The notes beneath the pieces are model-generated. The model did no database searches. It was given only the letters and a program-made list of their open reading frames with translations, and was not told where the DNA came from. The position numbers and the translations under genes were made by a program. Shown piece after piece: positions 47,410 through 58,929 of a stretch of DNA of 64,000 bases; the stretch's first letter is position 1; each line of letters starts with the position of its first letter. The stretch is from Inia geoffrensis (Eukaryota > Chordata > Mammalia > Artiodactyla > Iniidae). The DNA is taken from NCBI GenBank assembly GCA_036417435.1, contig CM070916.1:21708052-21772051 (forward strand). The letters are read 5' to 3'.

Positions 47410-49189
47410 TTTTAAGGATCGTCTTAGGGCTAAAGTTTTGTGATAAAATCCCCTCTGCTGTAGGCATGGAACTCGGGTTGTTGTTTTTTTTTTTAAGTCA
47501 GCACTTTTTCAAATGCTGAAATGAAATCAAAGTGACTTTTTGAGGGAAAAAAAAACAGCAGAGTTTTGCCTGAAGAAACCTCAGTGATTCAATCCATGTA
47601 GAAATGATGTAGCCATTCACCTCAGGAATAATAGATAAATAAATCATGGTTAGGTTTTCAAGTCTCAAAACAGTGTTGTCTCTATAGGAACTCATCTAAT
47701 TTGTAAAGTATATAGAATATCTCTCCCTGAGTATGATAAAATATAAACACTAGGTCAAGTGAAATCACACTGTCGAATTGTTTGACATCCAACTAAAAAT
47801 TCATGTTGAAATAAATTTCATGTAGCCTAATTCAAAGAAAAAAATCTACTCATCTCTTTTGCTTTATAGTCTGTATTCCACCCACATGTGAGATTATTTC
47901 ATCAGAAGCAATATTCCATTAGAACTGCTTGAATGTTAGAATAGCTTCATAAAAATTTCTTCCATAACTGTTAAAGAAATTGTTGTTAATAGCATATGCA
48001 TTTGTACAGTGTTTGTGTTCCATGTCTCAAAGCTTCGTGTGAGAATTTTATTTTAGAACTGACTGCATATTAAATTATGTTTGACCTTTGAAAACCTGAT
48101 AGTATTTCTACTTTTTTGGAGGAGAATACATTTGCAGATTCTGGCTTCTCTCCTTACATTGGCTGCTGGGTAACACAGGAGTGAATATGCCACCTGTTAC
48201 AGTCACTTTACTAGTCATTGTTATCAGCATATTTGCCTCATCCCATTATGTTTATTCTGAACACATGTAACATTTAAATATATATCTTTATATTTAAAGA
48301 TTATAGGTTTAGATATATAAATATATATGTAAATCTATATATATCTACATAATTATAATCTTCAAATAATTTTGGGTAAGGGATAGGGTACCAACAAACA
48401 AATATATATTGGTTGTAATTCTAATTGTCATGATATACTATATAATTAAATGCCTTAATGTGACTTTCAGAAATTTGTTTCTACTATTAATGACATGTAT
48501 AATCAACATCAATATTATGCAATACATAACTTCAAATTTCTCTGCTGTGCTAAGTGGAATACATTTTATACCACACAGGTTGTAGTGTAGAGTTGTGGAG
48601 GCCGTGCACTGCTTAACTCCACAGGTTCCACTAATCTCATAGTCTAAAACAGCACCACTTGGGCTTGTCCCATGCATAAGCAATGTGACTGAATGTTGGC
48701 TGCATTATGTGTAAGTGCACAGCTCTCCAAAGAAACTCAGTAAGGTTGTAATGTATTAAGGCATTCTTGACTCTGAATCCATCTCTAAACTAATCATGGT
48801 GAAATTGATGGGAAATAAATGCAGACAATTTCCATTTATTAAAACTTCTCTGACTTCCTTTCTTTAGGACTGATGGATGAAAGTAAAGCAGCACAAAGAT
48901 GACAGATTCTTACTAAAAATTTATGGATTTTGTGATTTATTTACCCATAAATTTATTCCTGACTCTATAAACATGTTTCTGCAAGATCTATCTCTAACTG
49001 TTTGGTGTAAAAATATGGAAATTTTCACGGCAGACGTAAAAGATAGACTCGTTAATAAAAATTTAAGTAGGCATCATTTGATACAATTGGTTCACATGGA
49101 TAGAGTGGGCCTTAAGCAATGCATAAAAATTGGTATTTGAAGTAAAATAGGATAGCTGCGCTAAAGTATGAGGGGTTATGGAAATATCC
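47410..49189. other. Unassigned AT-rich stretch
   Basis: No exon or named repeat. 48265-48365 is almost pure A/T with inverted words 'aagattata' and 'tataatctt' at its flanks. Confidence 0.4.
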
Positions 49190-49390
49190 TGTTCTCTCTA
49201 GTCAGACATGAGTGATACATTATGCAACTTTGACCAAGTTATTCAACCTTCTTGAATCTCATTGCCTCCTTAGAACACTGACTGACGACACCAATACTGT
49301 CCTCATCCTGCAGTTGTTAACTAGAATGACGCCTGCAAAGTAGTCAGCACTACCTAGCATTTACTAGTTATTCCCACTCCTCCTTTGAAT
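49190..49390 (+). repeat. MIR SINE
   Basis: 'aactttgaccaagttattca', 'accttcttgaatctcattgc', and 'acctagcatttactagttat' fit a plus-strand MIR. Confidence 0.65.
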
Positions 49391-49394
49391 TCAA

Positions 49395-50425
49395 AATGCA
49401 ACAAAATATAACAGACAACAAAATGACGATTGAGTGTGCAAAGGGCAAAGATTCCTTCTTCCTGAGAAAACCCTAAGTCCAATAAATTCAAAACAATTTA
49501 AAATTTTATTTTAATACTACACCTTAAAGGAATGAAAACTTCGGAATTAAAAAATGTGACATTTCAGAGATAAAAAAGCTTTATGTCTTATAATTAATTA
49601 GTTATTAATAATTAATTAATAAGTAAATATTGCTTATGGAAACTTATCTGGAAAGATTAACTCTAAACTAGGGGAAATGTAAATAAAGGTTACTGAACGT
49701 TATTTTGTGTATCACAGACTCCAATAACGGAGGAGCTCTGAAAATTAACAAGTGTCCTCTAAACGGAGATCATTTAACATGCAAATATAGTTTGAAGATC
49801 ACAGTAGCTTTATCCTAAAGCAATAAAATTCCACTCATTGTGCAGTTAAAGCAGATGCTAGTGAGTGATGAGGGGGCAGCGGTAATAGGCTCTCAGAGAT
49901 GGGAGCGATGTGGCAATGCTTTCCCTTTGCTATGAGGAAGATGAGACAAAGAGGTTAAGCGTCTTGTCCAAGAATAGAGTTAGGTCTTAACAGACCAGGG
50001 AGCCCATCTACTTTCTGGGTATAAGGAGCAACCCAGGCAGCTGACGCTCCTCGAGTGTGTAGCAGAGAACTGCAACAGGCCCAGTTCAAAGAAAACAAAA
50101 TTAACATCTTCTATTGAAAACCTGATGCTCTGTTTATAACTCTATTTGTCATAAACTTTAATGAATGGTGATCTAAATCTTGGGATAACTTTGATGTTTT
50201 CCTCATGCAAATCTGGCTCATCTGAGATTCCCAGTAAAGCTCTATCCCTGCTCCTTTATTCTCTGAACCAAAACAGGTCCTGAATGGCCCTGGCACACGT
50301 CCTTTTCACTCTGGTATTGCAAATTCAAAAAATAGATACATTGTCCAGTATGCTCTCATCTTTGCCATGCTTCCTGAGAGATGCTTTGTACTTTTTATTT
50401 TTTTAAAAAAAAACTACAACAAAAA
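49395..50425. other. Mostly unassigned
   Basis: 49915-50005 ('agatgagacaaagaggttaa', 'gcgtcttgtccaagaataga') looks like a minus-strand MIR core. The rest shows no feature. Confidence 0.4.
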
Positions 50426-50429
50426 ACAT

Positions 50430-51252
50430 TCTTTTGGGGACCTCACCCCATCATGTGGTTTTGAATACCGTCTATATTGGAACGACTCTCAGATTCATTT
50501 TTCCAGCACAGATCTCTCCCCTGAACTCTAGACTCATAGACCTAGATGGTCTACTATACATCTCTACATGGATGTGCAATAGGCATCTCAAATTTAACAT
50601 TTTTAAAACCAAATTACTGCTCTTTTCTCAAAAATACTGCATCCACAGTCTGTCCTATTTGAGTTAATCTCAACTCCATCCTTCCAATTACTCAACCCAA
50701 GGATCTGAGAGTTACCTGGACCCTTCTCTCATACTCTACACTTCATTCATCGCAAAATCCTCCACCTTCATCATGGATCTGATTCCCACCATTTTCACCA
50801 CCTCTACTGACGTCACGTTGGCTCACTTCACCGTCATCTCTCACCTCATATGTTACAAAGCCTCATACTTTGTGCCTTGGTTTCCACCTTGAACCCTGTG
50901 TCTAGACTCAGTGAGGAAGCCAAACAAAATGATCCTGTGAAAATGTACATCAGACCACATGAGTCTTCTGGCTCAAAACCCTCCAGTGGCTTCCTCTGTC
51001 ACTCTGATGAAATGTCCAACACTCACTCTTATTTGCAAGGCCCCACATGGTTTGGCATCCTGGTCTTTCTCTTGGCTGCATTTCCTGATAGTTTTGCCCG
51101 GTCCTTCTCTCACGTCTAGCCGCATGGTCATCCCAGCTGACCCTCAGATATCCTGGACCTTCAGGCCTTTCCATTTGCTGTTTCCTTTACCTCTCTCTCT
51201 CAGGTGTTTCCTCAAATATCACCTAATCAGGGAGATTTCGTCTATTTGGGAT
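50430..51252 (+). repeat. L2 LINE, upstream part
   Basis: 'ctctcccctgaactctagac', 'aataggcatctcaaatttaa', 'ctcaaaaccctccagtggct', 'gcatcctggtctttctcttg' and 'caggcctttccatttgctgt' follow the order of the L2 3' half. The frame is destroyed. It is interrupted by a MaLR LTR and resumes at 51621. Confidence 0.88.
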
Positions 51253-51620
51253 GCCTTAGTCTATTTGGGATGCTATAAGAAATGACCATAGCCTGAGTGG
51301 CTTAAGGAACAAATATTTATTTCTCATAGTTCTGGAGGCTAAGAAGTCCAAGATTAAGCCACCAGCATATCTGGGGGCTGGTGAGGGCCCTCTTCCTGGT
51401 GTGCAGATGGCCATCTTCTGTTTCCTCATATGGTGGAGAACAGAGAGAGAGTGAATGAGCTCTATTATTTTCTCTTCTTCTAAGGGCACTAATTCCACCA
51501 TGAGGGCCTCACCCTTATGATCGACTCACCTCCAAAGGCCCCCATCCACAAGTATCCTCACAGTGGAGATTCAGGTTTCAACACATGAATTTTGAGAAGA
51601 CAGAGACATTGAGTCCACAG
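51253..51620 (-). repeat. MaLR solo LTR inserted in the L2
   Basis: Reverse LTR: 'gtctatttgggatgctataa' at the left, 'catagttctggaggctaaga', 'ggtgagggccctcttcctgg', 'aagggcactaattccaccat' and 'ttcaacacatgaattttgag' at the right. No internal viral genes are attached. Confidence 0.86.
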
Positions 51621-51890
51621 AAACTTCCCTTACCAGTCTATTTAAAATTAAACTTCCCCTTTGGCACACTCTCTATTCCCTTTTCCTGCTTCATTTGGCT
51701 TCATAGCACTTATCATCCTTCATCACACTATGTATTTAAATTATTCTGTTATTGTCTGTCCACCTCAACTATTATAAGTTCTATGAGGGCAGGAATTTTT
51801 GCCCATTTTATTAATTTTTACCCTTACACCTAAATCATGGCCTGAAACACAGGAAAAGCTCAATACATATTTACTGAATCAATTAATACA
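51621..51890 (+). repeat. L2 LINE, 3' end after the LTR
   Basis: 'tcatagcacttatcatcctt', 'tctatgagggcaggaatttt' and 'gctcaatacatatttactga' complete the L2 begun at 50430. Confidence 0.85.
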
Positions 51891-52099
51891 TTTTTCTGCT
51901 CCAAACAAATCCTCTTATTATTTTCCAACTGTCTTTCCTGTACTTTCATCTGAGCATCTTTCCTGTATATTTTGAGTCTACAGAGAATGCATTTTACTTA
52001 GTTTCACCAAGTATAAAGCTTACAGGATCTATTTCTCATTCTCCGTCATGTTTTTGATCGAATTCCAGAAAGAAGAAGAAAATGCTGACTTATACAGTC

Positions 52100-52740
52100 A
52101 TGTGCATGGAGAAAATCTTACCAGTCTGTTTCTAAGACCAGTTGTTTCTTCCTTTGCAATGATTCTAAGTTTCAGTCATATGTCATAGCCTCCCAGCTAG
52201 TCTCCCTAACTCTAATACCTTTCCTCTAATACATCTTGTACCTTCTACTGGGAAAACACAACTTTTACTTATGTCACCCTGGGAACCTAGAATTCTCTAT
52301 TGCATTTTTAGATTCTTCTATCTAGGATCCAAGGTCCCTGAAGTTTGTGCTCTTAGCTCTTACACATATTAAAATTTTACTTTCAGACACACTCTAATCT
52401 TCTTCTTCTACTTCAGTTAAGACTTTCAGTCTCTTCTTGCCCCTCTCCGTTTCCTCTAATCAGTGTTCAAAACCTAGTTCAGCTGGACCTTCTCCTTACA
52501 GCACTTGCCAATTATTCCAGGGAACACTGATCTGTTCCTCATTGGAATAACTACTGAACTACTGTATTTTTAGTGTGAGACACAATTGAGCATTCAGTTG
52601 TTCCCTAGGACTACTTTATAAGCTCCTTAAACACTATGTAAGGATACAAATTTCTTCATTATTTTCTGGGACATGTTATCTTAAAAGCTAATGTTTTCTG
52701 CTTTTTGTTTTTCCTCCATCTGACAGAGAAAAGTGCCTAG
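52100..52740 (+). repeat. Possible second L2 fragment
   Basis: 'cctcccagctagtctcccta' and 'tcagtgttcaaaacctagtt' resemble L2, but most of the segment is too diverged to be sure. Confidence 0.4.
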
Positions 52741-52774
52741 CTTACATTGACTGCTTAATTTTTCCTTGATGAAT

Positions 52775-52850
52775 GAAAGAGAAAGGAAAGGGGGGGTGGA
52801 AGGAAAGGAAAGAAAAAGAAAGGAAAGGAGAGGAGGGAAGAAGAAGGTGG
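52775..52850 (+). repeat. Polypurine (GA) tract
   Basis: About 75 nt nearly all A/G, with units such as 'ggaaaggaaag' and a G7 run; could adopt triplex (H-DNA) form. Confidence 0.9.
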
Positions 52851-52854
52851 CCAG

Positions 52855-53588
52855 TAGTGACCTTATTTTTTTGAGTTCTATGTATTTTGTTTAATTGCCT
52901 TGTGTAATCCACACTTTTTTCTTCTTAAAATACATTGACTTTAGTGAAGAGACATAAAATTAAATGCTTATTAACTTTTAAGAACAATGCAATAAAAACA
53001 TGATACAAATCATGACTTTCACATCCAAAAAAGTAATTGGTATTATATAAATGCAATTGAAAAGAAAGGATTTTATTGTACAGTTGTATTATTATGGCAT
53101 GTTCAGATAGATTATATGATAAACCAAATTAAGATTTATACTCAAATGATTTATTCATAACGAATGACTATATTATATTACATCTTTTAAAGGTACCTCA
53201 AATGCTTTTCCAGGAATTTTATTGAAATTCTACCAGTTTTTGTGCTATTTGGTGGAGATGTAAAGATAAGTTTCAAACCTGGGCTTCAACTTCAAGGAAA
53301 TCACAATCTAAGGGGAAGAGAAATGTCCTTCCGATTTCCACATTATGGTTTTTCATTTATAAACAAGCTATAGTTCACTAGAGGTTTTAAATTAGGGAGA
53401 AAGAAAAAAGAAAAGTGGAACTTCAATTTTAAATATTAATAAAAGAAGCCTGCAACACGGGTTATATACCAAAATCTGTCAGAGATAAGATGTATGCATT
53501 TCACAGGATTAACAGAGAATAAAGGTAGAATATTATTAAACAAAGCAAAGGAAATTTTGAAAGTAATGTATGAATTCCAAAGAACATT
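52855..53588. other. No feature seen
   Basis: AT-rich sequence, possibly the 3' flank of the coding-like segment that follows on the minus strand. Confidence 0.4.
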
Positions 53589-54049
53589 TTAGAACGGTAA
53601 AATATTTGGTGCATCCAGGCTATTGATTCCCTGCAACAGATTTCTCATGTGGCCCCAGTGAACAATCATCCATCCAGCTGTCAAGGGGAAATCTGTCATA
53701 TTTGAACCAACTTCCTCTGTGCCAAGAACAAGGTCAGAAGTAAAGGAAAGGAATACCCTGTCACTGATTGGATTTGACAGCAAATTACTCTTTGATGAAC
53801 AGATGGACTTGAAGTGATTTAAATTCATAACCAAAGTGTAATCTCGAGGAACAGTGATTTGGAATCCTCTGGCACCATGTGAGTGAAGGACGTATCTTGA
53901 ACACTAGTCACCAAATCCTGTCTTGGTCCACCATCAAAGGAAGTGTATCGACATGCTACCAAAATGATATGGACAGGTCTGGAGGTGTGTGATTCATTTC
54001 TGTAATATCTTTCCTGTACAAAGATATTGTTTATAGATATTGTTTTCAA
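53589..54049 (-). pseudogene. Coding-like segment, unrecognised, frameshifted
   Basis: Two minus-strand frames meet here. 54049-53825 reads 74 codons with ACRYTSFDGGPRQDLVTSVQ. The frame open from about 53895 (after a TAG) to the stop at 53589 reads through VPRDYTLVMNLNHFKSICSS and ends with TDFPLTAGWMIVHWGHMRN. The amino-acid make-up (mixed, with W, C, P and G) looks more like real protein than nearby AT-rich chance ORFs. It would need one frameshift to join. I do not recognise the family. It could be a processed pseudogene, an old exon, or chance. Confidence 0.3.
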
Positions 54050-54464
54050 TAGGATGTGGAGACTTTAAAAAGCAAAGCTGTTAATTTAAAAAAAAAAGAA
54101 AACATCTTTTTCTTTTGGACAAAGTCAAGAAAATACATTAGTAAATATGCATATATCTGAACATGCTAAACTACAAACCTTTTATGACGTTAGAGTAGAA
54201 GGATTAATAACAATAGCATCATTCAAATCTCCTAGAGTAGGCATCCACAGAGTATGTGGGCCTTTCAAAGGCAGTATGTATCCAGTGTTTAGAAAAAGCT
54301 CAGTATATGTTCTTCTTATTGTTTACTAATGTGATGGTGGTGATGACACTAACAATGATGAAGAAGGTTCTGGATATGCATATGCTGAGAGGCAAGGAAA
54401 GATCGTCTAAATACATATCTGCAGCCCATTTATCGAGAGATTCAGAGCTCTTTTTCAAAATACC
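54050..54464. other. No feature seen
   Basis: AT-rich unassigned DNA. Confidence 0.4.
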
Positions 54465-54545
54465 CTACTTTCTGTTTTCTCTTCTTCCTTGCATCCCTCC
54501 CTTTTTTCTCCCCTTTCCTTCCTCTTTCTCTTTCCCTTCTTTCAA
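54465..54545 (+). repeat. Polypyrimidine (CT) tract
   Basis: About 80 nt nearly all C/T ('cttcttccttgc', 'ctttccttcctctttctctt'); opposite strand bias to the GA tract 1.6 kb upstream. Confidence 0.88.
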
Positions 54546-54989
54546 CAACTAATAAATAAATGGCTAGCATGTGTTAAGTAATATGCTATATTTCAGAGAT
54601 ATAAATATGTACAATGAGTGTTCCCTACCTTTCAAGAATATGTAGACCAGTATATTGAGAATTAGGCATGTGGAAAATCAAGTGCAATTTATGAGGGACA
54701 TAACAGAAGTTTTTCTATTTAGAAACTTTCCTTATATGAACATATGTTCTAAAGTAAATTGGATTCCCTCACTGTAATGTTTCTGAAGATGGAATCTTTT
54801 TTTTAACTTGTGGAAATGCTTTGAAGGACTGAATTATTTAAACCTCAATTAGTCACGTTAGAGTTAGAAACAGCACGTCAGCACCTGGCACAATAGGCAT
54901 AATAAAGGGCAGGAAGGAGGTAATAGTTCTGTGTGGGATGGCATAAAAATAGCCAAGATTTTATCAAAAGAAGATAATAGTCTAGCTTA

Positions 54990-55330
54990 ATCTTAAAAGG
55001 TAATAAACCAAGAATTGGGGATGAGAGGAAAGATGAACGGCAGAAGCAGATAACTAGATCGTAGTAAGCATAGTTTCAAAGATAGTAAAAAGCATGTGAA
55101 TGAGACTAAGCCATTTGGCAAGGATGGACTGTGGAGTTCAAGGGAGAAAAAAGGGCTAAATGTGAGTTAGAGTTGGCGGGCTACACAAAGCCAAGTTATG
55201 ACAACACTTGACTATTGTGAGGAAGAGATGGACTTTATCCTATAGTCTTGGGAGAGTTCTTCCAATGTTATAAGATGGGGGTAGCCTGACTGCCCTCATA
55301 TTTTGTAAAGAGCCCTCTGGTACATAAAAC
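54990..55330 (+). repeat. Old dispersed mammalian repeat, family not named
   Basis: 'agatggactttatcctatag' and 'gtaaagagccctctggtaca' match the 3' part of the old repeat type also suspected at 21350. It appears to resume after the hAT-like element, at about 55549-55690. Confidence 0.45.
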
Positions 55331-55548
55331 AGTGGTTCACAAAAGGGGACAATTTTGCTCTTCAGAGGACACATGGAAATATCTGCAGATATTTTTGACA
55401 ATCACAACCTGTTGTAAGGAAGGGTGCTGCTGGTATTTAACAGGTAGAGATCACAGATGTGGCTCAATGTTTTCAAATGCACAGGACAGCCCTCATGACA
55501 AAGAATTATCTGGTCCAATATGCAGCGGTGCTGAGGTTGAAAACCGGG
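55331..55548. repeat. hAT-Charlie-like MITE
   Basis: 'cagtggttcacaaaagggga' at the left and 'ggtgctgaggttgaaaacc' at the right form rough inverted ends. Inside, 'tgcacaggacagccctcatg' and 'acaaagaattatctggtcca' match a well-known mammalian non-autonomous hAT repeat. Exact family not asserted. Confidence 0.7.
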
Positions 55549-55707
55549 ATAAAGAAAACAGACTGTGGTGGTGAAGTGGGAATACAGAAAATGAATTAAG
55601 AGAGAGCAGTTTCAAGGCTGTAAGGATACCAGTCCCTTGGTATCTGAATAAGATATTTAATAAGAGGTTAGGAATGGAGTGGGAGGTTGCTGTTAGCAAA
55701 TGTAAGC

Positions 55708-55898
55708 CTTTATATATAGAATGGATGAACGACAAGGTCCTACTGTACTGCACAGAGAACTATATTCAATATCCTATGATAAACCATAATGAAAAATATT
55801 TTTTAAATGTATATATAACTGAATCACTTTGCTGTACAGCAGAAATTAACACAATATTGTAAATCAACTATACTTCAATAAAAATATTAAGAAAATAA
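55708..55898 (+). mobile_element. L1 3'UTR tail fragment
   Basis: 'gaatcactttgctgtacagc', 'acaatattgtaaatcaacta' and AATAAA (55877-55882) match the type C cetartiodactyl L1 3' end with a different middle part ('gataaaccataatgaaaaat'). 5' truncated; duplications not seen. Confidence 0.88.
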
Positions 55899-55899
55899 A

Positions 55900-57720
55900 A
55901 AAGGGGTTATGGAAATGCTGGAGGGCATGTGGTCCGTGCAGTCACACGGCTCCACACTCAGAAGCGCCCATATTTGGTTTAATGTCCTGTTATCACTTTA
56001 CAGACATTTTTAGTATCTTTGAACAAGGCATCTACATTTTAATTTTGTAACCAGTCCTAGGTGTTGGATTTTTAGAGTTGTTAAGGCGGATGAATGCTGG
56101 ATGTGGGGTGCTGAAGGAAAGAAAGGAAATTTACTTAATGATGGGTCTCTGAGTAGTACTGTTATTAGCTAGGAGAAACAGGAGGTTCAGCTTTTGGGGA
56201 AAAGATAATGAACACAGTTTGATATACATTGATTTAGAGCCACTGTTGTATATTCAAGTAAAATTATGCAGTAGACAGCATGCTGAGGCCCGGATAATTT
56301 TAGGAACAAGGTACCTCTAGATAACATTCATTGGTGTTAAGAATCTAAGCTCTACAGCAGAGAGGAAATGACCTGCAGTGATACGGCAGTCAATATCTGG
56401 AAAAATTCACTTCTGGCTAACATAAACACTTTATTGTCATGAAATATAGTTAGTAGTTATATACTTAGTCCAAAATACACAGTGATTATCTCATCCTTTT
56501 TAAGATATTAAAATATATTATATTTATATAACTAAAAGAATTTTAAAAATAAAAATATATTTGTATTTGAATGTTTGTGTTTTGTTTTTTGAAAGTATTT
56601 TAAATGTTTAGAAGTTTGTGTTTTAATAAAAGGACCCAAAAGAAATGTACACTTCTTCCTTAAAAAAACCCACATTTTTGGTAATCTATAATAATGCAGC
56701 AAGTATGAGCATTTAGCTGAAATAGTAATAGTATGTTTTTCTGAAGGGTCTTGAGACATTGCAATTACAGATGCTAAAATTTATAGCTTAGATTTTAGTA
56801 GCTGCTAGCCCTGAAATGGACTGTAAAAATATTTTAACAAAAATATATACAATTTCAGAAGTAAAAAGGCTTTAAAACTTAAAGTTTTTTTCATATCTCA
56901 GAATTTGGGCAGTAATTATAACCTTACTTTAACTAATGGACTAATTTTTTTTTCACACCTTTGATCAGTCATTTGGTATCTTTTGTGTCTTACTCCATTA
57001 AAATCCATTTGTAGTATGTAATATTTATCATAAAATCAGTACGTTTCTCTGTTCCATGGATACTGTTTACACAAGAGTTGTTTACAAAACATGTTTCTAG
57101 AGGCATGATAGACTGATTACACTTGAAGCTTACCTATTTTTCTGGTATCAGTTGAATTTTTCCAAATAAATCTTAAATGTTTTCAGAGATTACATATGAA
57201 ATGTGTAGAGTGCATTTCCTTAGGGAAAATTAAAAGTTTTCTTACCTTTAAATATTTCTATTCTGTTCCCTCAGAGCAGAATACTGGGATAAACTGATGT
57301 ATCATAATTGTACCAATATTTATGAATGGTCACAGCTTAAGCTAGTCCTAATGGCCACCCTCAGTGAAACTAATTAAATCACCAAGCTCCTTCAGTGTTC
57401 AGTTTCCACGATTAAAATTTGTCTGACCGTGGAGCCCTGGTATTCACACTGTTGCCAGTATGGGGAAGATGACCACTTCTCCATTCCTTGTTCTGAGTTC
57501 ATACTTCTTTTTCAACCTGTATTAGATCTATAGCATCTGCAAATTAAGTGAGTGATACTGAGACAAAAGATACAGCTCCTCTCTCTAAGGATATCAGCAT
57601 TTAGTGGAGCTCTCATTACCAGAGCCTATTTTATTGCTAAATAAAACTAATTGGTACAGCTAATTCTTATGTCTTTTTAAGTAGAATGACATTTTTTTTT
57701 CCATTTTATACATGTATACT
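55900..57720. other. No gene seen
   Basis: AT-rich unassigned DNA with no named repeat. Confidence 0.4.
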
Positions 57721-57721
57721 G

Positions 57722-58655
57722 GTAAGGGATTAATGTCCAACATACATAAGCAGCTCATACAACTCAACATCAAAAAAGCCAAACAACCCGATTTAAAAAT
57801 GGGCAGAAGGACTGAATAGACATTTTTCCAAAGAGGAAATACAGATGATCAACAGGCACATGAAAAGATGCTCAACATCGTTAATCATCAGGGAAATGCG
57901 AATCAAAACCACAATGAGATCTCACCTCACACCTGTCAGACAGCTACCATCATAAAGAACACAAATAACAAATGTTGTCAAGGGCATGGAGAACAGGGAA
58001 CACTTGTACACTGTTGGTGAGGATGTAAATTGATGCAGCCACTTTGGAAAACAGTATGGAGGTTTCTCAAAAAACTAAAAATAGAACTATCACATGACCC
58101 AGGATTTCAATTCCTGGGTATACATCCAAAAAAAACAAACACTAATTTAAAAAGATACATGCACCCCGATGTTCATAGCAGCCTTATTTACAATTGCCAA
58201 GGTATGGGAAGCAACCTAAGTGTCCATGAACAGATGAACGGATGAAGAAGATGTGGTGTATATATACAATGGAATACTACTCAGCCATAAAAAAGAAAGA
58301 AAATTTGCCATTTGCACCAACATGGATGGACTTGGAGAGCATTGTGCTGAGTTAAATAAATCAGACAAAGATAAATACTGGATGATATTGCTTATATGTG
58401 GCATCTAAAAAATACAACAAACCAGTGAATATAACATAAAAGGAGCAGACTGACAGATATAGAGAACAAACTAGTGGTTACCAGTGGGGATGGAGGGGCA
58501 ATATAGAGGTGGGGGAGTGTGAGGTACAAACTATTGGGTATAAGATAGGCTCAAGGATGCACTGTACAACATAGGGAATATAGCCATTATTTTGTTTATT
58601 ACTGTAAATGGAAAGTAACCTTTAAAATTGTATAAAAATAATTTTTTTAAAAAAA
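57722..58655 (+). mobile_element. Older L1 3' end with ORF2 C-terminal remnant
   Basis: Order as in the young L1s ('aaaatgggcagaaggactga', 'agatgctcaacatcgttaat', 'gggaatatagccattatttt') but clearly more diverged, with the cysteine motif disrupted (CxxxC region reads 'aaatgttgtcaagggcatgg'). Only 58030-58245 stays open. The tail is 'ataatttttttaaaaaaagt'. It is an earlier insertion than the others in the window. Confidence 0.9.
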
Positions 58656-58825
58656 GTCACTGAAAAAGTAAGAAGTGGAAGAGTGATAAACAGCAAAATT
58701 CTCTTTTTTTCCTGAGATACTACTGAGTTTTGTTTATTAGCTGGGATAAAGACTCCATCTTTGGCATGATAATTAGGCTCCAAATATGGGCAAATGTGTA
58801 CCCTATCAAGACAAATCACAGTAGC

Positions 58826-58925
58826 ATGAAATGTCTTTGAGGGCAGGGACCCTGTCCACCCTGCTGTTTACCATTAGTCCTGTTCCTGTTACATCATGGA
58901 TACACTATGAGTGTTTATTATGATG
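58826..58925 (+). repeat. L2 LINE 3' end
   Basis: 'gtctttgagggcagggaccc', 'tgctgtttaccattagtcct' and 'actatgagtgtttattatga' match a short L2 terminus. Confidence 0.7.
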
Positions 58926-58929
58926 AGTA

